DNA from: a virus
DNA length: 64,000 bases
Direction: 5' to 3' (one strand)
Virus record (IMG/VR): IMGVR_UViG_3300032117_000009
Span: 1-64,000 of that record
This document shows, one piece after another, positions 25,188 through 34,963 of the stretch. The notes below the pieces were generated by a model, which was not told the origin of the DNA, searched no databases, and worked only from the letters and a program-made list of their open reading frames with translations. Made by a program: the position numbers and the translations under genes. The first letter of the stretch is position 1. Every line of letters starts with the position of its first letter.

Positions 25188-27203
25188 TTATAAAATTCCC
25201 AAAGTAGCAGATTGCAAAGCAGAAGATCCAAGGCCAACTATATTCCCAGCAAAACTTTCAGCTTTTACAATAAATCCAGCAGCTTTTGCCTTGTTGCCAA
25301 GTTCAATTGTTACACCATTAACATTTACTCCATTACCAGATTGTGTTCCTTGTAAAAGATTAGAATACTTAAGAGCTTTTTGTTCATCATTATATTTTTT
25401 CATTGCTGCGTTATAAGCAGATTGGTTAGTGTAAAAACCTCTCGAACTATCCCTATCAGCTCTTGTATAATCGCTAAGCTCTGGCCGTTTTATTGAACCA
25501 GACATTGCTGCTTTAATTGCCCCAGGATCTTTTTCTAACATTTGTGTAAAAGCTGTAGCTTGTTGTTGAGTCATCTCAATTCCCAAAGAACCCAAAAGCA
25601 TTTGTTCTGTGAATGGATTATTTGTATTTGATAACATTCTTTGCAAACCACCAAGCTCTGCCATAGCATAATTTGCACCACCTACACCACCATGACTTGA
25701 TGCCCAATTATAAAGCCCTGTGATTGGTACGCCTGCTGCTTGAGCAGTTAATGCTTGGCCAATTAAAGAACCACCATATTGCATTATTGAACCAGTAACT
25801 GGACCAAGTATTTGACCTAATTGTTGATTATTAGCTGTTAAGCCCATTGTCATAGCAGCAGCTGCGCTAGCTGGATTGCCAACCCCTAATCCAGAATAAA
25901 TCTGTGTTCCAGTAAGTAAATTTTGTTGAGCTTGTGCAAAAGAAACACCAACATTTGCTGCATTATTTGCAGTAGCTTGCAAAGCATTACTTAAAGAACC
26001 AAGGCTTTCCCCTGCCTGTACAACAGCTGCTTGGAAAAGTTGTTGTGATTCCTGTGGATTCATCCCAAAACGTTCATATGCGCCAGAAGCAAAGCTACGA
26101 TATTGATTAAGATAATTTGATCCAAATCCATAGCCAGACGCCAATCCAGTTGCCTCAATTTGTTTTGAAACACCACTTGGCATTAATGGATTCATAAAAG
26201 ATCCCATAAAAGATTGTATGTTAGAGCCATAACCACCAATCGGGCTATCAGAACCAGTTAATGTTCCATATTCCTGTCCAGTTCTAACTATATCTGAACC
26301 AACTTTATATGCCATTAAACCAGCAGATAATGCCATTCCAACAGGACCTGCAAAACGCATAGCACTAGAAAGCACGCCTCCACCAGCAGCTATACTACCA
26401 ATGGAAGTTGTATCGTCAACAAGATCAGCAGGCAAATCTCCAACCCCATCTATATGCAATGTATTAGTTGCAGATTCAGTTGTTTTACCACCTAAACCAG
26501 AAAATACTTTTCCCCATTTGTTCCAAGCTGCGCTTACCCCACGAATTCTAGGAAATATTAATGATGCTTTATTAAAACCGCTACCGATACTTTTGTAAGC
26601 TTCGCCAACATCTTGAGGTAATTTAGTAAAATAAAAAAAGTCCTGGGCAGCTTGTCGTGCTCTATCGACAGCCCCTTTTTCTTCTTCTTTCATCATCATT
26701 TCTTCAGCAACAGCTTCTTCTTGTTCAGGTGTTCCAGAAAAAGCTGAGGGAAAACCACCAAAATTACTCATCATTCCTGACATTGGGTTATAATAACCAC
26801 CCATCATGCCACCCATAAATCCAGACATACCACCCATGCCACTCATTCCGTATGGCATTTGTCCCATACCTTGCATTGTTTGTGCAAGACGAGACATAGA
26901 TTGTTCCATATCTTGATAAGCATTTACTTGATCACGCAAAGAATCAGTTCTAGAATCACTAATATTACGAAGTGATTGTTCAGCTTCTACCATTTGCTGA
27001 CGAAGAGAAAGTTGCTCCTGGTATTCAGAAGTTATTTCACGTAAACGGTCTTGCGTATCTGCTATTACGTCACGGAAAGCTTCTTGATCCATACGCATTT
27101 GTTTAATTTGATCTGCGAGGGTTGCAGCATCTTGCGATGATCTATCTAAATCTAGATTAACATTAAGGCCTAAGCTAACCTCAGGACCCATAATATTGTC
27201 CAT
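25188..27203 (-). CDS. Tape measure protein
   Basis: 671 aa. N-terminal coiled coil (about 20-105: Q/E/R-rich heptads such as DQIKQMRMDQEAFRDVIADT), a strikingly Gly/Met-rich patch at 110-150 (MGQMPYGMSGMGGMSGFMGG), then Ala/Gly-rich helices with a hydrophobic stretch near 275-300 (GPVGMALSAGLMAYKVG). Composition and position right after the frameshifted chaperone pair are diagnostic. The length is modest for a contractile-tail phage. Confidence 0.82.
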   Translation of the reverse strand: MDNIMGPEVSLGLNVNLDLDRSSQDAATLADQIKQMRMDQEAFRDVIADTQDRLREITSEYQEQLSLRQQMVEAEQSLRNISDSRTDSLRDQVNAYQDMEQSMSRLAQTMQGMGQMPYGMSGMGGMSGFMGGMMGGYYNPMSGMMSNFGGFPSAFSGTPEQEEAVAEEMMMKEEEKGAVDRARQAAQDFFYFTKLPQDVGEAYKSIGSGFNKASLIFPRIRGVSAAWNKWGKVFSGLGGKTTESATNTLHIDGVGDLPADLVDDTTSIGSIAAGGGVLSSAMRFAGPVGMALSAGLMAYKVGSDIVRTGQEYGTLTGSDSPIGGYGSNIQSFMGSFMNPLMPSGVSKQIEATGLASGYGFGSNYLNQYRSFASGAYERFGMNPQESQQLFQAAVVQAGESLGSLSNALQATANNAANVGVSFAQAQQNLLTGTQIYSGLGVGNPASAAAAMTMGLTANNQQLGQILGPVTGSIMQYGGSLIGQALTAQAAGVPITGLYNWASSHGGVGGANYAMAELGGLQRMLSNTNNPFTEQMLLGSLGIEMTQQQATAFTQMLEKDPGAIKAAMSGSIKRPELSDYTRADRDSSRGFYTNQSAYNAAMKKYNDEQKALKYSNLLQGTQSGNGVNVNGVTIELGNKAKAAGFIVKAESFAGNIVGLGSSALQSATLGIL

Positions 27204-27205
27204 TT

Positions 27206-27661
27206 TTATTCCTCGAAATCAGTTAATTGAGATATGTCAATTCCTTCGAATTGTTTTATAAAATTTTCTTCTACGGAGACTTCATTTTTGGAGAAATTTT
27301 GTTCTCCATTTTCAACAATATTGTTTTCTTGTTCTTTAAGAAGATTGTTATTTTTTTCAATAATATCAACAATATATTCAAATTCTTCAATTGACTCTGG
27401 AGCTTTCCATATAATTTGGTCATATCCAGCTTCTTCACGCTCTTGTTTATCTTCCATGTATTTTTCATACACTTCAGGGCGATGAATCATAAGTTGTTGT
27501 TCAAAATCATTGGTTTTATTATTTATAGATTTAATTTCTTGTCTATATAAATAAGTTTCCAAACAGAGTTCTTGCACAAGGCTAAGCTCTGGACCCGTTA
27601 ATAAACCTCTAGCATATGCTAAATCAACATGCCTGGTTACGTAAGGGTCTGACTCCCATCT
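27206..27661 (-). CDS. Tail assembly chaperone, -1 frameshift extension (GT-like)
   Basis: This open frame has no convincing start. Read from the slip site at 27661 it continues RWESDPYVTRHVDLAYARGL, LTGPELSLVQELCLE and a helical, acidic C-terminus, with clear protein character upstream of the first possible start (GTG 27577). A -1 shift from the 162-aa product at CCCAAAA gives a fusion of 155 + 151 residues (about 306 aa). As in lambda G/GT, the long form would recruit tail tube to the tape measure. Confidence 0.8.
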   Translation of the reverse strand, partial: RWESDPYVTRHVDLAYARGLLTGPELSLVQELCLETYLYRQEIKSINNKTNDFEQQLMIHRPEVYEKYMEDKQEREEAGYDQIIWKAPESIEEFEYIVDIIEKNNNLLKEQENNIVENGEQNFSKNEVSVEENFIKQFEGIDISQLTDFEE

Positions 27662-28125
27662 TTTGGGTCGTCATCACCTGTCTTTTGTTCTTCAAAAATT
27701 GGCGTGACTTTATTAAGTTTAATTATATCTAACTCATCAAGCACTTCAATTACTTTTCCTTCAAGCTCATTAATAGCTTCAAAAAGTATATCAATAACCG
27801 GATCATGCCAAGAATTAATAACATAATTATATTTTTGACGTAAAATATCTACGTCTTTTTCTGCAGCCATTAGTTTTTGGCCATCTACTAAAATAAGACC
27901 AGCAGCAACAACAGCTGCTCTATAAGATCTACCATATCCTAAGGTATCTGCAAGATCTGCGGTAATCATAGAAACAGAAATTTTATCGCCAGAAGTAAGT
28001 GTTCTAACTGTAAATTTGTGAAAAGGAATTTCTATTTCTTTTTCCAGATACCCTAGGTATAGTAGTCCTTCAAATGGTGCTTTCCACTTATCAGGGAAAG
28101 TTTGACTATCTACTTCTGTGGTCAC
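27637..28125 (-). CDS. Tail assembly chaperone (G-like)
   Basis: 162 aa. N-terminal beta segment (GYLEKEIEIPFHKFTVRTLT) and helical body fit phage tail chaperones. It lies between the tube/decoration genes and the tape measure. Most ribosomes would end here (KDGSQTLT); some shift -1 at 27661-27667 to make the fusion. Start ATG overlaps nothing and follows a 50-base gap. Confidence 0.8.
   Translation of the reverse strand: MTTEVDSQTFPDKWKAPFEGLLYLGYLEKEIEIPFHKFTVRTLTSGDKISVSMITADLADTLGYGRSYRAAVVAAGLILVDGQKLMAAEKDVDILRQKYNYVINSWHDPVIDILFEAINELEGKVIEVLDELDIIKLNKVTPIFEEQKTGDDDPKDGSQTLT
27661..27667 (-). promoter_or_regulatory. -1 ribosomal frameshift site CCCAAAA
   Basis: C CCA AAA in the zero frame fits X XXY YYZ; the -1 frame opens exactly here and stays open through the extension, while the zero frame stops 21 bases later. 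No strong stimulatory stem is obvious. Confidence 0.75.
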
Positions 28126-28175
28126 TCATTATCCTTTGGTCCAGGGGTTTTTAACCCTACCTTTTTATTTAAAAA

Positions 28176-29072
28176 CTAGTTTTTGTTACGAATTCTACGG
28201 TATGGTGTCTTTGATCTGAAAGAACGAATTTGAGCAGCAACAGAAGTGCTACCTGATCCACCAGAACCGTTTGTTGTAAGAGTTGTGCCAAATGGTGCAT
28301 AAGGCTTTGTAATAGTAGCACCTGTTGTTGTATCAGTAGTTGTCAAGAAAACTCCAGAGCTATTAGCAGCAAGGCCAGCATTGGAAGGATCTGGGTACAC
28401 AGGGGAGCCAACAGGAATATTGGTTGTGTTTCCTGTATTAACAGTAGCACATTCACCTTCAATTTGAATCCAGCCGTAGTAGTTTGCTGGGATAGCTACA
28501 AGAGCAACTCCAGCAAATACACCAACACCTGAAAAAAGATTTGTATTAGCTACAGTTTGGTGTGCCTTAACTACAGAACGGCCAACAAAACCGTTAGAGT
28601 CCCATACAACTACGTCACCAGCAGCAATTGCTGTTGAGCCAGAAGAATTGTAAACGTAAGTAAATCTTTCATCCTGTGGGCCAGTAATTGTAACGTTAAG
28701 AACGTTTGTAGAACTAATTTGGCTTGCAGGAGCTTGAATAGCAGTCCAACCTTGGAAACCTTCGCCAGAAAGATTAAGGCCACCAGTATTGTAAATTGGC
28801 GTAGATGAACTTGTGGTTAGAATTGACCAAACGCCAAGTTGTGGCGTAGCATTTGAAGTGCCAGCAGGAAGGCTATTGTTACCAGATGTTGGAACAGCAT
28901 AGCCATTTACTGATGCAACAGTAATAAATGACTGACGAGCAGCTGAAGAAATTTTTGAGAATGTTTCCCAATCTACTTCATACTGTACACCAGGACTCAT
29001 TTTACGGTGGTCAGGAAGAGTAGCATGTGCAATGCCAGGGGCTAATTGAATTGTGACGGAACGTGGTGCCAT
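28176..29072 (-). CDS. Structural protein, possibly decoration or tail-tube associated
   Basis: 298 aa from the second of two adjacent ATGs (AGGAG six bases upstream). N-terminal 60 residues are more ordered (PRSVTIQLAPGIAHATLPDH, with PGVQYEVDWETFSKISSAAR); the middle contains a beta domain like DUF2190-type head fibres (AAGDVVVWDSNGFVGRSVV, FAGVALVAIPANYYGWIQIE), and the tail ends basic. Lies between the tube and chaperone genes. Exact role uncertain. Confidence 0.65.
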   Translation of the reverse strand: MAPRSVTIQLAPGIAHATLPDHRKMSPGVQYEVDWETFSKISSAARQSFITVASVNGYAVPTSGNNSLPAGTSNATPQLGVWSILTTSSSTPIYNTGGLNLSGEGFQGWTAIQAPASQISSTNVLNVTITGPQDERFTYVYNSSGSTAIAAGDVVVWDSNGFVGRSVVKAHQTVANTNLFSGVGVFAGVALVAIPANYYGWIQIEGECATVNTGNTTNIPVGSPVYPDPSNAGLAANSSGVFLTTTDTTTGATITKPYAPFGTTLTTNGSGGSGSTSVAAQIRSFRSKTPYRRIRNKN

Positions 29073-29086
29073 CATTTTCTCCTATC

Positions 29087-29569
29087 TTAAGATCGGTGTT
29101 CGGTTCTGCTTAGGTACATTATTTGAACAGACTTAGGGAATGTCATAGTACCAATGTTTACGGTTTCATCAATCATTACGTTTACTACGTAGCAATTGTT
29201 ATATGTAATTGTTCTTACTGGTGTTAAGCCTTGTTGACCAATTACTTTTGTCATTCCAACTGCACCTTGTGCAAGCTGAGCTTTAAATACATCAAGCAAG
29301 TCGTTTGCTCCAGCAAAACCAGCAAGATTTTCCCAAACTTCTGTATTCCACTGTTCACGGAAAGTTACTTCAATTGTTCCAGCTTCAATAGCTGCTGGCA
29401 ATGCAACTTCTATAGGATATGGTGCATCAAGAGGTTGAATTGCCTGGGGAGCTGCAACAGGCCTTGGCGCAGTCTCACGAACTACGTCTACAAAAGCTAA
29501 GGGTTGGCTAGAGCCTTTCCAATAAAAGAAAGTATAACCACCACCAACTCTGAATGTTGAACTAGCCAT
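29087..29569 (-). CDS. Tail tube protein
   Basis: 160 aa. Beta-rich, with FRVGGGYTFFYWKGSSQPLA at the start and TITYNNCYVVNVMIDETVNI near the end, the layout of gp19-like tube proteins. Size and its place immediately after the sheath gene are the usual arrangement in contractile tails. Confidence 0.78.
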   Translation of the reverse strand: MASSTFRVGGGYTFFYWKGSSQPLAFVDVVRETAPRPVAAPQAIQPLDAPYPIEVALPAAIEAGTIEVTFREQWNTEVWENLAGFAGANDLLDVFKAQLAQGAVGMTKVIGQQGLTPVRTITYNNCYVVNVMIDETVNIGTMTFPKSVQIMYLSRTEHRS

Positions 29570-31738
29570 TTATGCTCCTGTTGAAAATGTATTGGTGGAA
29601 TTTACCGTTGGACTAAATTGTATTGTTCCAGCAGTTGGATCAATGCTAAACGAAACATTGATATAGTTCAACGGGAATGTTGGTGAATATTGGAATTGGA
29701 CAGTAACGCTTACTGGATAAGTAGAAGATTGCTGATATTGAATTCCAGAGTAACTTTGAATAAGATTTGCAATCACAGCATTGGCAAGTGTTGTTTGCAC
29801 AGTTGATATAATAACAGATGCTGTATTTGGTGTTAATGCAGAACCAATCAAATTTGAATTAACAAGATTTGCTTTAATAAGTCTATAAAGTTGATCTTGA
29901 GCACCAATAATTGAAATTTCTTCAGTTAACCAATTGCTTGTATTTGTTGTAAGCCCATGTCTGACATAAATTGTTCCATTTGAACGTTGTTTTAAGCACA
30001 AAACGCCATTACCTTGCATGCTTAAATAATCATTAACTGAGTAAGTTGGGTTAATGCCATAAAATCCATTAACAGTTTTATGTGTTAACGGTTCTTGTGG
30101 TCCAGGTTGCGATGCATAAATACCAGCTACTGCAGCTGCTCCGTAATAACCAGGAACTTGAATTACCTGATTAGTGGTTGTATTCGTAGTACTCATTTGC
30201 AAAGCGTTTGGTGCAAATACGGAAATTCTTTGATTATTAAACGCAGCAGCATCAGCAATTAACGCAGTTGCTGCAGTTATATTAGGTGTATTTGTTGAAG
30301 AATCTCTTGACAAAAAGAATCTTTGCAATGTTCCATTTGAAGATTGTGTTCCTGTGTATGTATTAAAGAAAGATACCCAAGATTGTGGGGTCCCAGCAGA
30401 AGGTATGGTAATTGTTCCACTTATTGGAGTTGAATTATAATCAAGCAAAGGAACAATTGTGTCAATATTGCCATTTCCACCTAAACAATAGTTAATTGTT
30501 TGTTGCCACTGAGCAGCAGTTGGAGATGCTGCTACAGTAGTATCTGTTGTTGTTGTTCCATTACCAACTGCTAAGCAATAAACTTGTGTAGCTCCGTTTA
30601 AAAAAGCCATCTGAGCTGCAAGCGAAATTGGAGAATTGATTTGTCCAGTGTTTGAATTTAAAGGTGAACCATATGTTTGGTTAACAGCATTTGGACTATT
30701 AAAAAACAATACTTTGTTACCATAATTAGTAGAGTAAGTATAATTAGCTGTTAAAGAAGCATTTGTAATTGTATTGGTAGCAGCAAGAGAAGTTCCAGAA
30801 GAATAGCCAGAAGTGCTAACTGAAAAAGTAATGATATTAAGTGGGTTATTAGATGCAGCAACTGTAGATGTAGCACCAGGAGTTGCTATTGAAGCTGTTG
30901 TTAAACCAGTAACCGAACCAGGGTTGCTGTTATTTGTAATTGTAAAACCAGTTGCCGTAGCACTTGCAATTTGCCAATTTCCGTTGTAAGCAGAATATGC
31001 GCTTGGTATTCCTGTAATAGTTACATATTGGTTTGCTGCAAAATTATTATTAGCTGTAATTGTCCAAGTTGTTGAGTTAGAAGAAATTGCTGTAATTGGA
31101 GAACCAAATTGGACTATTGTTGGTGTCGCAGAAACACCAAGAGCATTTGTTACAGTAACGGCAGAATTAAGCAATGCAAGTGAAGTTGGTGAACCATTGA
31201 TATAACCTGTTGCTATTGCATTTGTAATTGCATTGCTTAAGGAAGATGCTGATGCATTATAGGCTACAGAAGTAGTTACTTGGTTACCCGAGCTAGTTAA
31301 AAGTGGCTGACCGTTTACATAAAAAGATAAAGTTGCAGTTCCAGATGATGGCGTTCCTGTTGTGCTTAAAGTTGTTACACCAGTACCTAAAAATGTGCTT
31401 GAAGCCAAAAGGTTGCTATTGTTAGCTGCACTAGCATTTGAAGGTGCATATCCTAATTGATAATCTGTTCCAAGAGAAAGACTAGAACTATTAGAGTTAA
31501 AAGTATTTGTAATTAATGGCGTTGGGAGAGTGCTATTAGAACCAGAAGTAGTTACGTTTAATTGGCTTAGTGTGTTGATAGAATATGAATTTTTAAAAAA
31601 TAGTGAATTATCTATTTGTGGGAGTGAAGTAAGACCTGGACCAACAATGCACATGCTGATAGGACCATTTCCAACGCTAGAAACAACTGGCGTATTTGTT
31701 ACTTGTACATAGACACCTGGGTCTTGATAGGTCGCCAT
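29570..31738 (-). CDS. Contractile tail sheath protein
   Basis: 722 aa. Starts MATYQDPGVYVQVTNTPVVS, the sheath signature (YxxPGVYV). A large Ser/Thr/Asn-rich insertion (about 60-330) is followed by the conserved core: YCLAVGNG, NIDTIVPLLDY, AAAVAGIYASQPGPQEPLTH (about 530), GVLCLKQRSNGTIYVRHGLT, and the C-terminal NYINVSFSIDP strand used for sheath interlocking. The insertion includes a small beta module found in other virion genes here. Confidence 0.93.
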   Translation of the reverse strand: MATYQDPGVYVQVTNTPVVSSVGNGPISMCIVGPGLTSLPQIDNSLFFKNSYSINTLSQLNVTTSGSNSTLPTPLITNTFNSNSSSLSLGTDYQLGYAPSNASAANNSNLLASSTFLGTGVTTLSTTGTPSSGTATLSFYVNGQPLLTSSGNQVTTSVAYNASASSLSNAITNAIATGYINGSPTSLALLNSAVTVTNALGVSATPTIVQFGSPITAISSNSTTWTITANNNFAANQYVTITGIPSAYSAYNGNWQIASATATGFTITNNSNPGSVTGLTTASIATPGATSTVAASNNPLNIITFSVSTSGYSSGTSLAATNTITNASLTANYTYSTNYGNKVLFFNSPNAVNQTYGSPLNSNTGQINSPISLAAQMAFLNGATQVYCLAVGNGTTTTDTTVAASPTAAQWQQTINYCLGGNGNIDTIVPLLDYNSTPISGTITIPSAGTPQSWVSFFNTYTGTQSSNGTLQRFFLSRDSSTNTPNITAATALIADAAAFNNQRISVFAPNALQMSTTNTTTNQVIQVPGYYGAAAVAGIYASQPGPQEPLTHKTVNGFYGINPTYSVNDYLSMQGNGVLCLKQRSNGTIYVRHGLTTNTSNWLTEEISIIGAQDQLYRLIKANLVNSNLIGSALTPNTASVIISTVQTTLANAVIANLIQSYSGIQYQQSSTYPVSVTVQFQYSPTFPLNYINVSFSIDPTAGTIQFSPTVNSTNTFSTGA

Positions 31739-31790
31739 AACATTCTCCTTCTAAACTCTATATTGCTTAAAACTGTAAATTACATTACAA

Positions 31791-32435
31791 TCATTCAGCA
31801 TTATAAGTATAAGTCTGCGTGCTTAAAATTTTGTTGTTGTATTCAGCTTCGCCAGTAATTGTAATTTGATCAATTGGCAAAAGCGTTTGGGTATATTTAT
31901 CTTCATAAAATTCACCAATACAATTAATTCTTATTGTAGATTCATAAGTAAGTTCCTCAGAACTCCAAGGTGTACCTGGATTTACAGTGTCGCCTACTTG
32001 CAATATTTGTCCTGGGGATATTGTTAAGCCGATTAACTGGTCTGCAGCAATACTCTGATAAAAAGCAGAAGAACTGTTTGCCATATCATTCATAAGAATT
32101 AAATTGGTTAAAGTGTCCCAAATTCTATCTCTTTCTTCTGAAGACATAGCGAGTATTTCTAAATCAAAAGCACCTTCAAAATAACCATGGCGAACAGATT
32201 GCCAAGTCCCATCACTATTTTGAGTTTCTATGTTTGGACTTAAACCAGTATATTGTGTTCTTGTAGGACGAAATTGTACGTATACAGCTGGCCATTCAAT
32301 CTCTTGAACAGGATATTCAATAGTAACTGATCTTGGAGATAAATCAATTGTACTATTACTAGATGCTTGGCCAATAGCTGCAAACCCAGCTTGTATGGCT
32401 TCAATTAAAGCAATTTTTGCAGCAGTGATAAACAT
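31791..32435 (-). CDS. Tail terminator-like protein
   Basis: 214 aa. N-terminal helix AAKIALIEAIQAGFAAIGQA, then SVTIEYPVQEIEWPAVYVQF and helix SSEERDRIWDTLTNLILM resemble gp15/gpU-type terminators that cap the tail before head joining. Position directly before the sheath gene supports it. Overlaps the 166-aa gene by one base. Confidence 0.68.
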   Translation of the reverse strand: MFITAAKIALIEAIQAGFAAIGQASSNSTIDLSPRSVTIEYPVQEIEWPAVYVQFRPTRTQYTGLSPNIETQNSDGTWQSVRHGYFEGAFDLEILAMSSEERDRIWDTLTNLILMNDMANSSSAFYQSIAADQLIGLTISPGQILQVGDTVNPGTPWSSEELTYESTIRINCIGEFYEDKYTQTLLPIDQITITGEAEYNNKILSTQTYTYNAE

Positions 32436-32935
32436 TATTGTCCTAAAATTAGATCTATAACTTCTTCGGCATTTGTCAATTCCAACATTGCTATGATTTG
32501 ATTAGAGTCAAGTTGATTTATCCACTCTTCTGCTGCTTGCTCTAAACCATTTTCAATATAATGTAAAGCTTTAAGGCCAGGGTGCCTCCACATTATTTTT
32601 GATGTGACTATTCTTCCACCTGCATCACGAGAAGTTATTTTTCTTTTTCCTACATTTTCTGCAGTAGCTTTACGAAAAATTATTTGACCGTTTGGTAAAC
32701 GAATTGGTATTGTTTTGCCAATAAGTTCATATTGTATATGAGGCTTTGTTCCAACCTCTTGGTAATACATATATATTACGTCTTCAGGAACTACAATACC
32801 GATAGAACCTTCTTCGTTGGTAGAAAGAAGCGCAGCAGCTCCTTTACCAGTTTTTTTTGGTGCGTTTTGTTTTGCTATTTCTAAAGCACGTTTAGATATT
32901 CCATACGTAATATCTTTTGGTACAGGGAATAACAT
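32435..32935 (-). CDS. Head-tail joining / neck protein (HK97 gp10-like)
   Basis: 166 aa. The helix SKRALEIAKQNAPKKTGKGA with the NAPKKTG motif, followed by IYMYYQEVGTKPH and a late RHPGLKALHYI, is typical of gp10-like tail completion proteins. A Thr/Lys/Arg insertion separates them. Located between two neck genes, single-base overlaps on both sides. Confidence 0.78.
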   Translation of the reverse strand: MLFPVPKDITYGISKRALEIAKQNAPKKTGKGAAALLSTNEEGSIGIVVPEDVIYMYYQEVGTKPHIQYELIGKTIPIRLPNGQIIFRKATAENVGKRKITSRDAGGRIVTSKIMWRHPGLKALHYIENGLEQAAEEWINQLDSNQIIAMLELTNAEEVIDLILGQ

Positions 32936-33630
32936 TAGGCGTAAGGAACATAAGTTAATGGGTGGTCAGGCCATACATTTTCAAGCGTACATGTCTGAGA
33001 TATAATGTGGATTGGTTCATTAGAAATTGTTGGACCAGTTCTTATTGAATGAGGTATTACGTTTGATACTTGAAATCTTTCTGTTGATAGAACTGGGATA
33101 TCCCCATTCCATTGTGAAACCCGAATTACAAGATCACCTTGTCTAATTATTGGTGTAAAAGACAATTGAATTTGTGGGTTTTCTTTCCAAAATTGACCTG
33201 TGGAAAGTTTTTGACGAACCTGGGGTGAATCAGATGCAAGCATATAAAGATGATAAGCAACAGGTTTAAAGCCACCTGTAAAAGTAGTGCCATAGCAAGT
33301 TGGGCAATACGAATTACCAGATTGACGGTATACTTTAGATGCTCTTACTTGAACAGATTGAGTAGGATCAGTTGGATTAGGGCTATCTTGACAATCTATA
33401 CAATAAGTAACAAGACCCTGAGCAGCATCCTCTGCACGCCATAATAATCTAACTACGCACTTTTCTCCATACCATTGGAGAGCTTCTTCATGCCACTGTT
33501 GTTGGTTAGAATCAGCCCACAATTCTTCTTGTTTTATGACAAGTAATGGATCTACTTCATTATACGGCAAAGTTTGATAAGGTGTTGCTGCTGAAGTATA
33601 TCCATTACCGCTTACACCTATATCAGACAT
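32935..33630 (-). CDS. Neck/head completion protein with zinc-binding loop
   Basis: 231 aa. Two CxxC pairs (CIDC about residue 77 and CPTC about 114) probably bind zinc. The rest is beta-rich (LVIRVSQWNGDIPVLSTERF). Located between the glycosyltransferase fusion and gp10-like genes, consistent with a head-tail connector. No named family recognised beyond this. Confidence 0.62.
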   Translation of the reverse strand: MSDIGVSGNGYTSAATPYQTLPYNEVDPLLVIKQEELWADSNQQQWHEEALQWYGEKCVVRLLWRAEDAAQGLVTYCIDCQDSPNPTDPTQSVQVRASKVYRQSGNSYCPTCYGTTFTGGFKPVAYHLYMLASDSPQVRQKLSTGQFWKENPQIQLSFTPIIRQGDLVIRVSQWNGDIPVLSTERFQVSNVIPHSIRTGPTISNEPIHIISQTCTLENVWPDHPLTYVPYA

Positions 33631-33697
33631 TTATATCTTTTCTGTATTAAACAAATTCTTTCTTAACTTAAGTGATTGCAATAAAAAAATACAATAC

Positions 33698-34963
33698 TTA
33701 GCTCCAATTCAGTTCCCCTGGGATTCTTGGTCCATTTTTTATTGCTACGAGATTAGCTAATACATGAATTATATTGTGAGTTTTATTAAAATCTGATATA
33801 AATATATTTTCTAATCTAGAAATTTGAAATTTACAAGTTAATTCAGGAACGAATTTAGAAAATTGTTCGTTGGTGTAATACCAAAAAGAATTGCTATTAT
33901 AATAAGAAATATGGGTTGGGTCTTGAAATGCCCCTCTACCATCAGTACTTGGAGTAAGCGTTAATAACATTCCCCCATGAGCTAAAACCCTATAAAATTC
34001 ATTGAATATTTTTATTTTTTCTGGAAGATGCTCTAGGAAATCAAAAGCTCTAATTACACCAACACTATTATCTTCTAATTTAGATAATATTTCATATACA
34101 TCGCCAATTAAATCAGCATTATATAAGTCTATACCAATAAAACCCTCAGGTTTACTGTGAGCAGCGCCAAGATCTAAAGCAAGCAAATCATTTTTTTCTG
34201 CCCAAGCTTTTGCATTTCCTTCTATATATTTATCATAAAATATAATAGTTTCTTTTTGAATGCGAGAATTAATTTCAGGTTTTGATTGAGTATTTCCTGG
34301 ATGAATTCTTTGTAAATATAAGCATTCGTCAATATAATAAAATTTCCCATATTGATAAAGTCTGCAAATTAAATCTAAATCGTCTAATATTTCAAGCTCT
34401 GCATTGTAACCACCAACGGCAAAATAAGCTTCTTTTTTTATTGCACGAACATGATTTGGGGCAAACCAAATATATGACATAGATGAGGCAAACATATTCA
34501 TACTATGACAACGTTTTATTTTTAAACCATTTACAATTTCTTCTGAATATTCCCAACCAAATTGAAAAGCAAATTCATCATTATTTGGTGTGCCATTTTC
34601 ATTTATTTGAGCAAAATCAGAATAAACAAATACTGCATCTGGGTTTTGAATAAATTTTATTACTATTGATTGCAAAGCATTGTGCGAAAGAATATCATCA
34701 TGATCTAGCTCAACAAGTATTTCTCCCTGAGCAATATCACAACAAATTTTTTTTGCCTCACCAATACCTTTAATTTTATCAATTTTATGTATTTTAACCC
34801 TGGGGTCTTCAGGAGCTACCCAATCAGGAGAATTATTGTTAAGTAAAATAATCCATTCCCAATTTGTAAAAGTTTGTTTTCTCAAACTTTCGTAAGCATC
34901 ATTTAAAAACTTTGGTTCGTGAGAAGGAGTAAATACAGAAACTTTATTCATGCATGTTTGCAT
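33698..34963 (-). CDS. Glycosyltransferase family 2 - methyltransferase fusion
   Basis: 421 aa. Residues 7-240: GT2 fold with KVSVFTPSHEPKFLNDAYES, the nucleotide-sugar metal motif ELDHDD (85-90), and the acceptor-side ILDDLDLICR. Residues about 258-400: a class I SAM methyltransferase-like domain with ALDLGAAHSKPEGFIGIDLY, IRAFDFLEHLPEKIKIFNEF and HGGMLLTLTP. Probably adds and modifies a sugar on a virion protein or host polymer. Lies inside the structural operon as a likely late acquisition (moron-like). Confidence 0.85.
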   Translation of the reverse strand: MQTCMNKVSVFTPSHEPKFLNDAYESLRKQTFTNWEWIILLNNNSPDWVAPEDPRVKIHKIDKIKGIGEAKKICCDIAQGEILVELDHDDILSHNALQSIVIKFIQNPDAVFVYSDFAQINENGTPNNDEFAFQFGWEYSEEIVNGLKIKRCHSMNMFASSMSYIWFAPNHVRAIKKEAYFAVGGYNAELEILDDLDLICRLYQYGKFYYIDECLYLQRIHPGNTQSKPEINSRIQKETIIFYDKYIEGNAKAWAEKNDLLALDLGAAHSKPEGFIGIDLYNADLIGDVYEILSKLEDNSVGVIRAFDFLEHLPEKIKIFNEFYRVLAHGGMLLTLTPSTDGRGAFQDPTHISYYNSNSFWYYTNEQFSKFVPELTCKFQISRLENIFISDFNKTHNIIHVLANLVAIKNGPRIPGELNWS

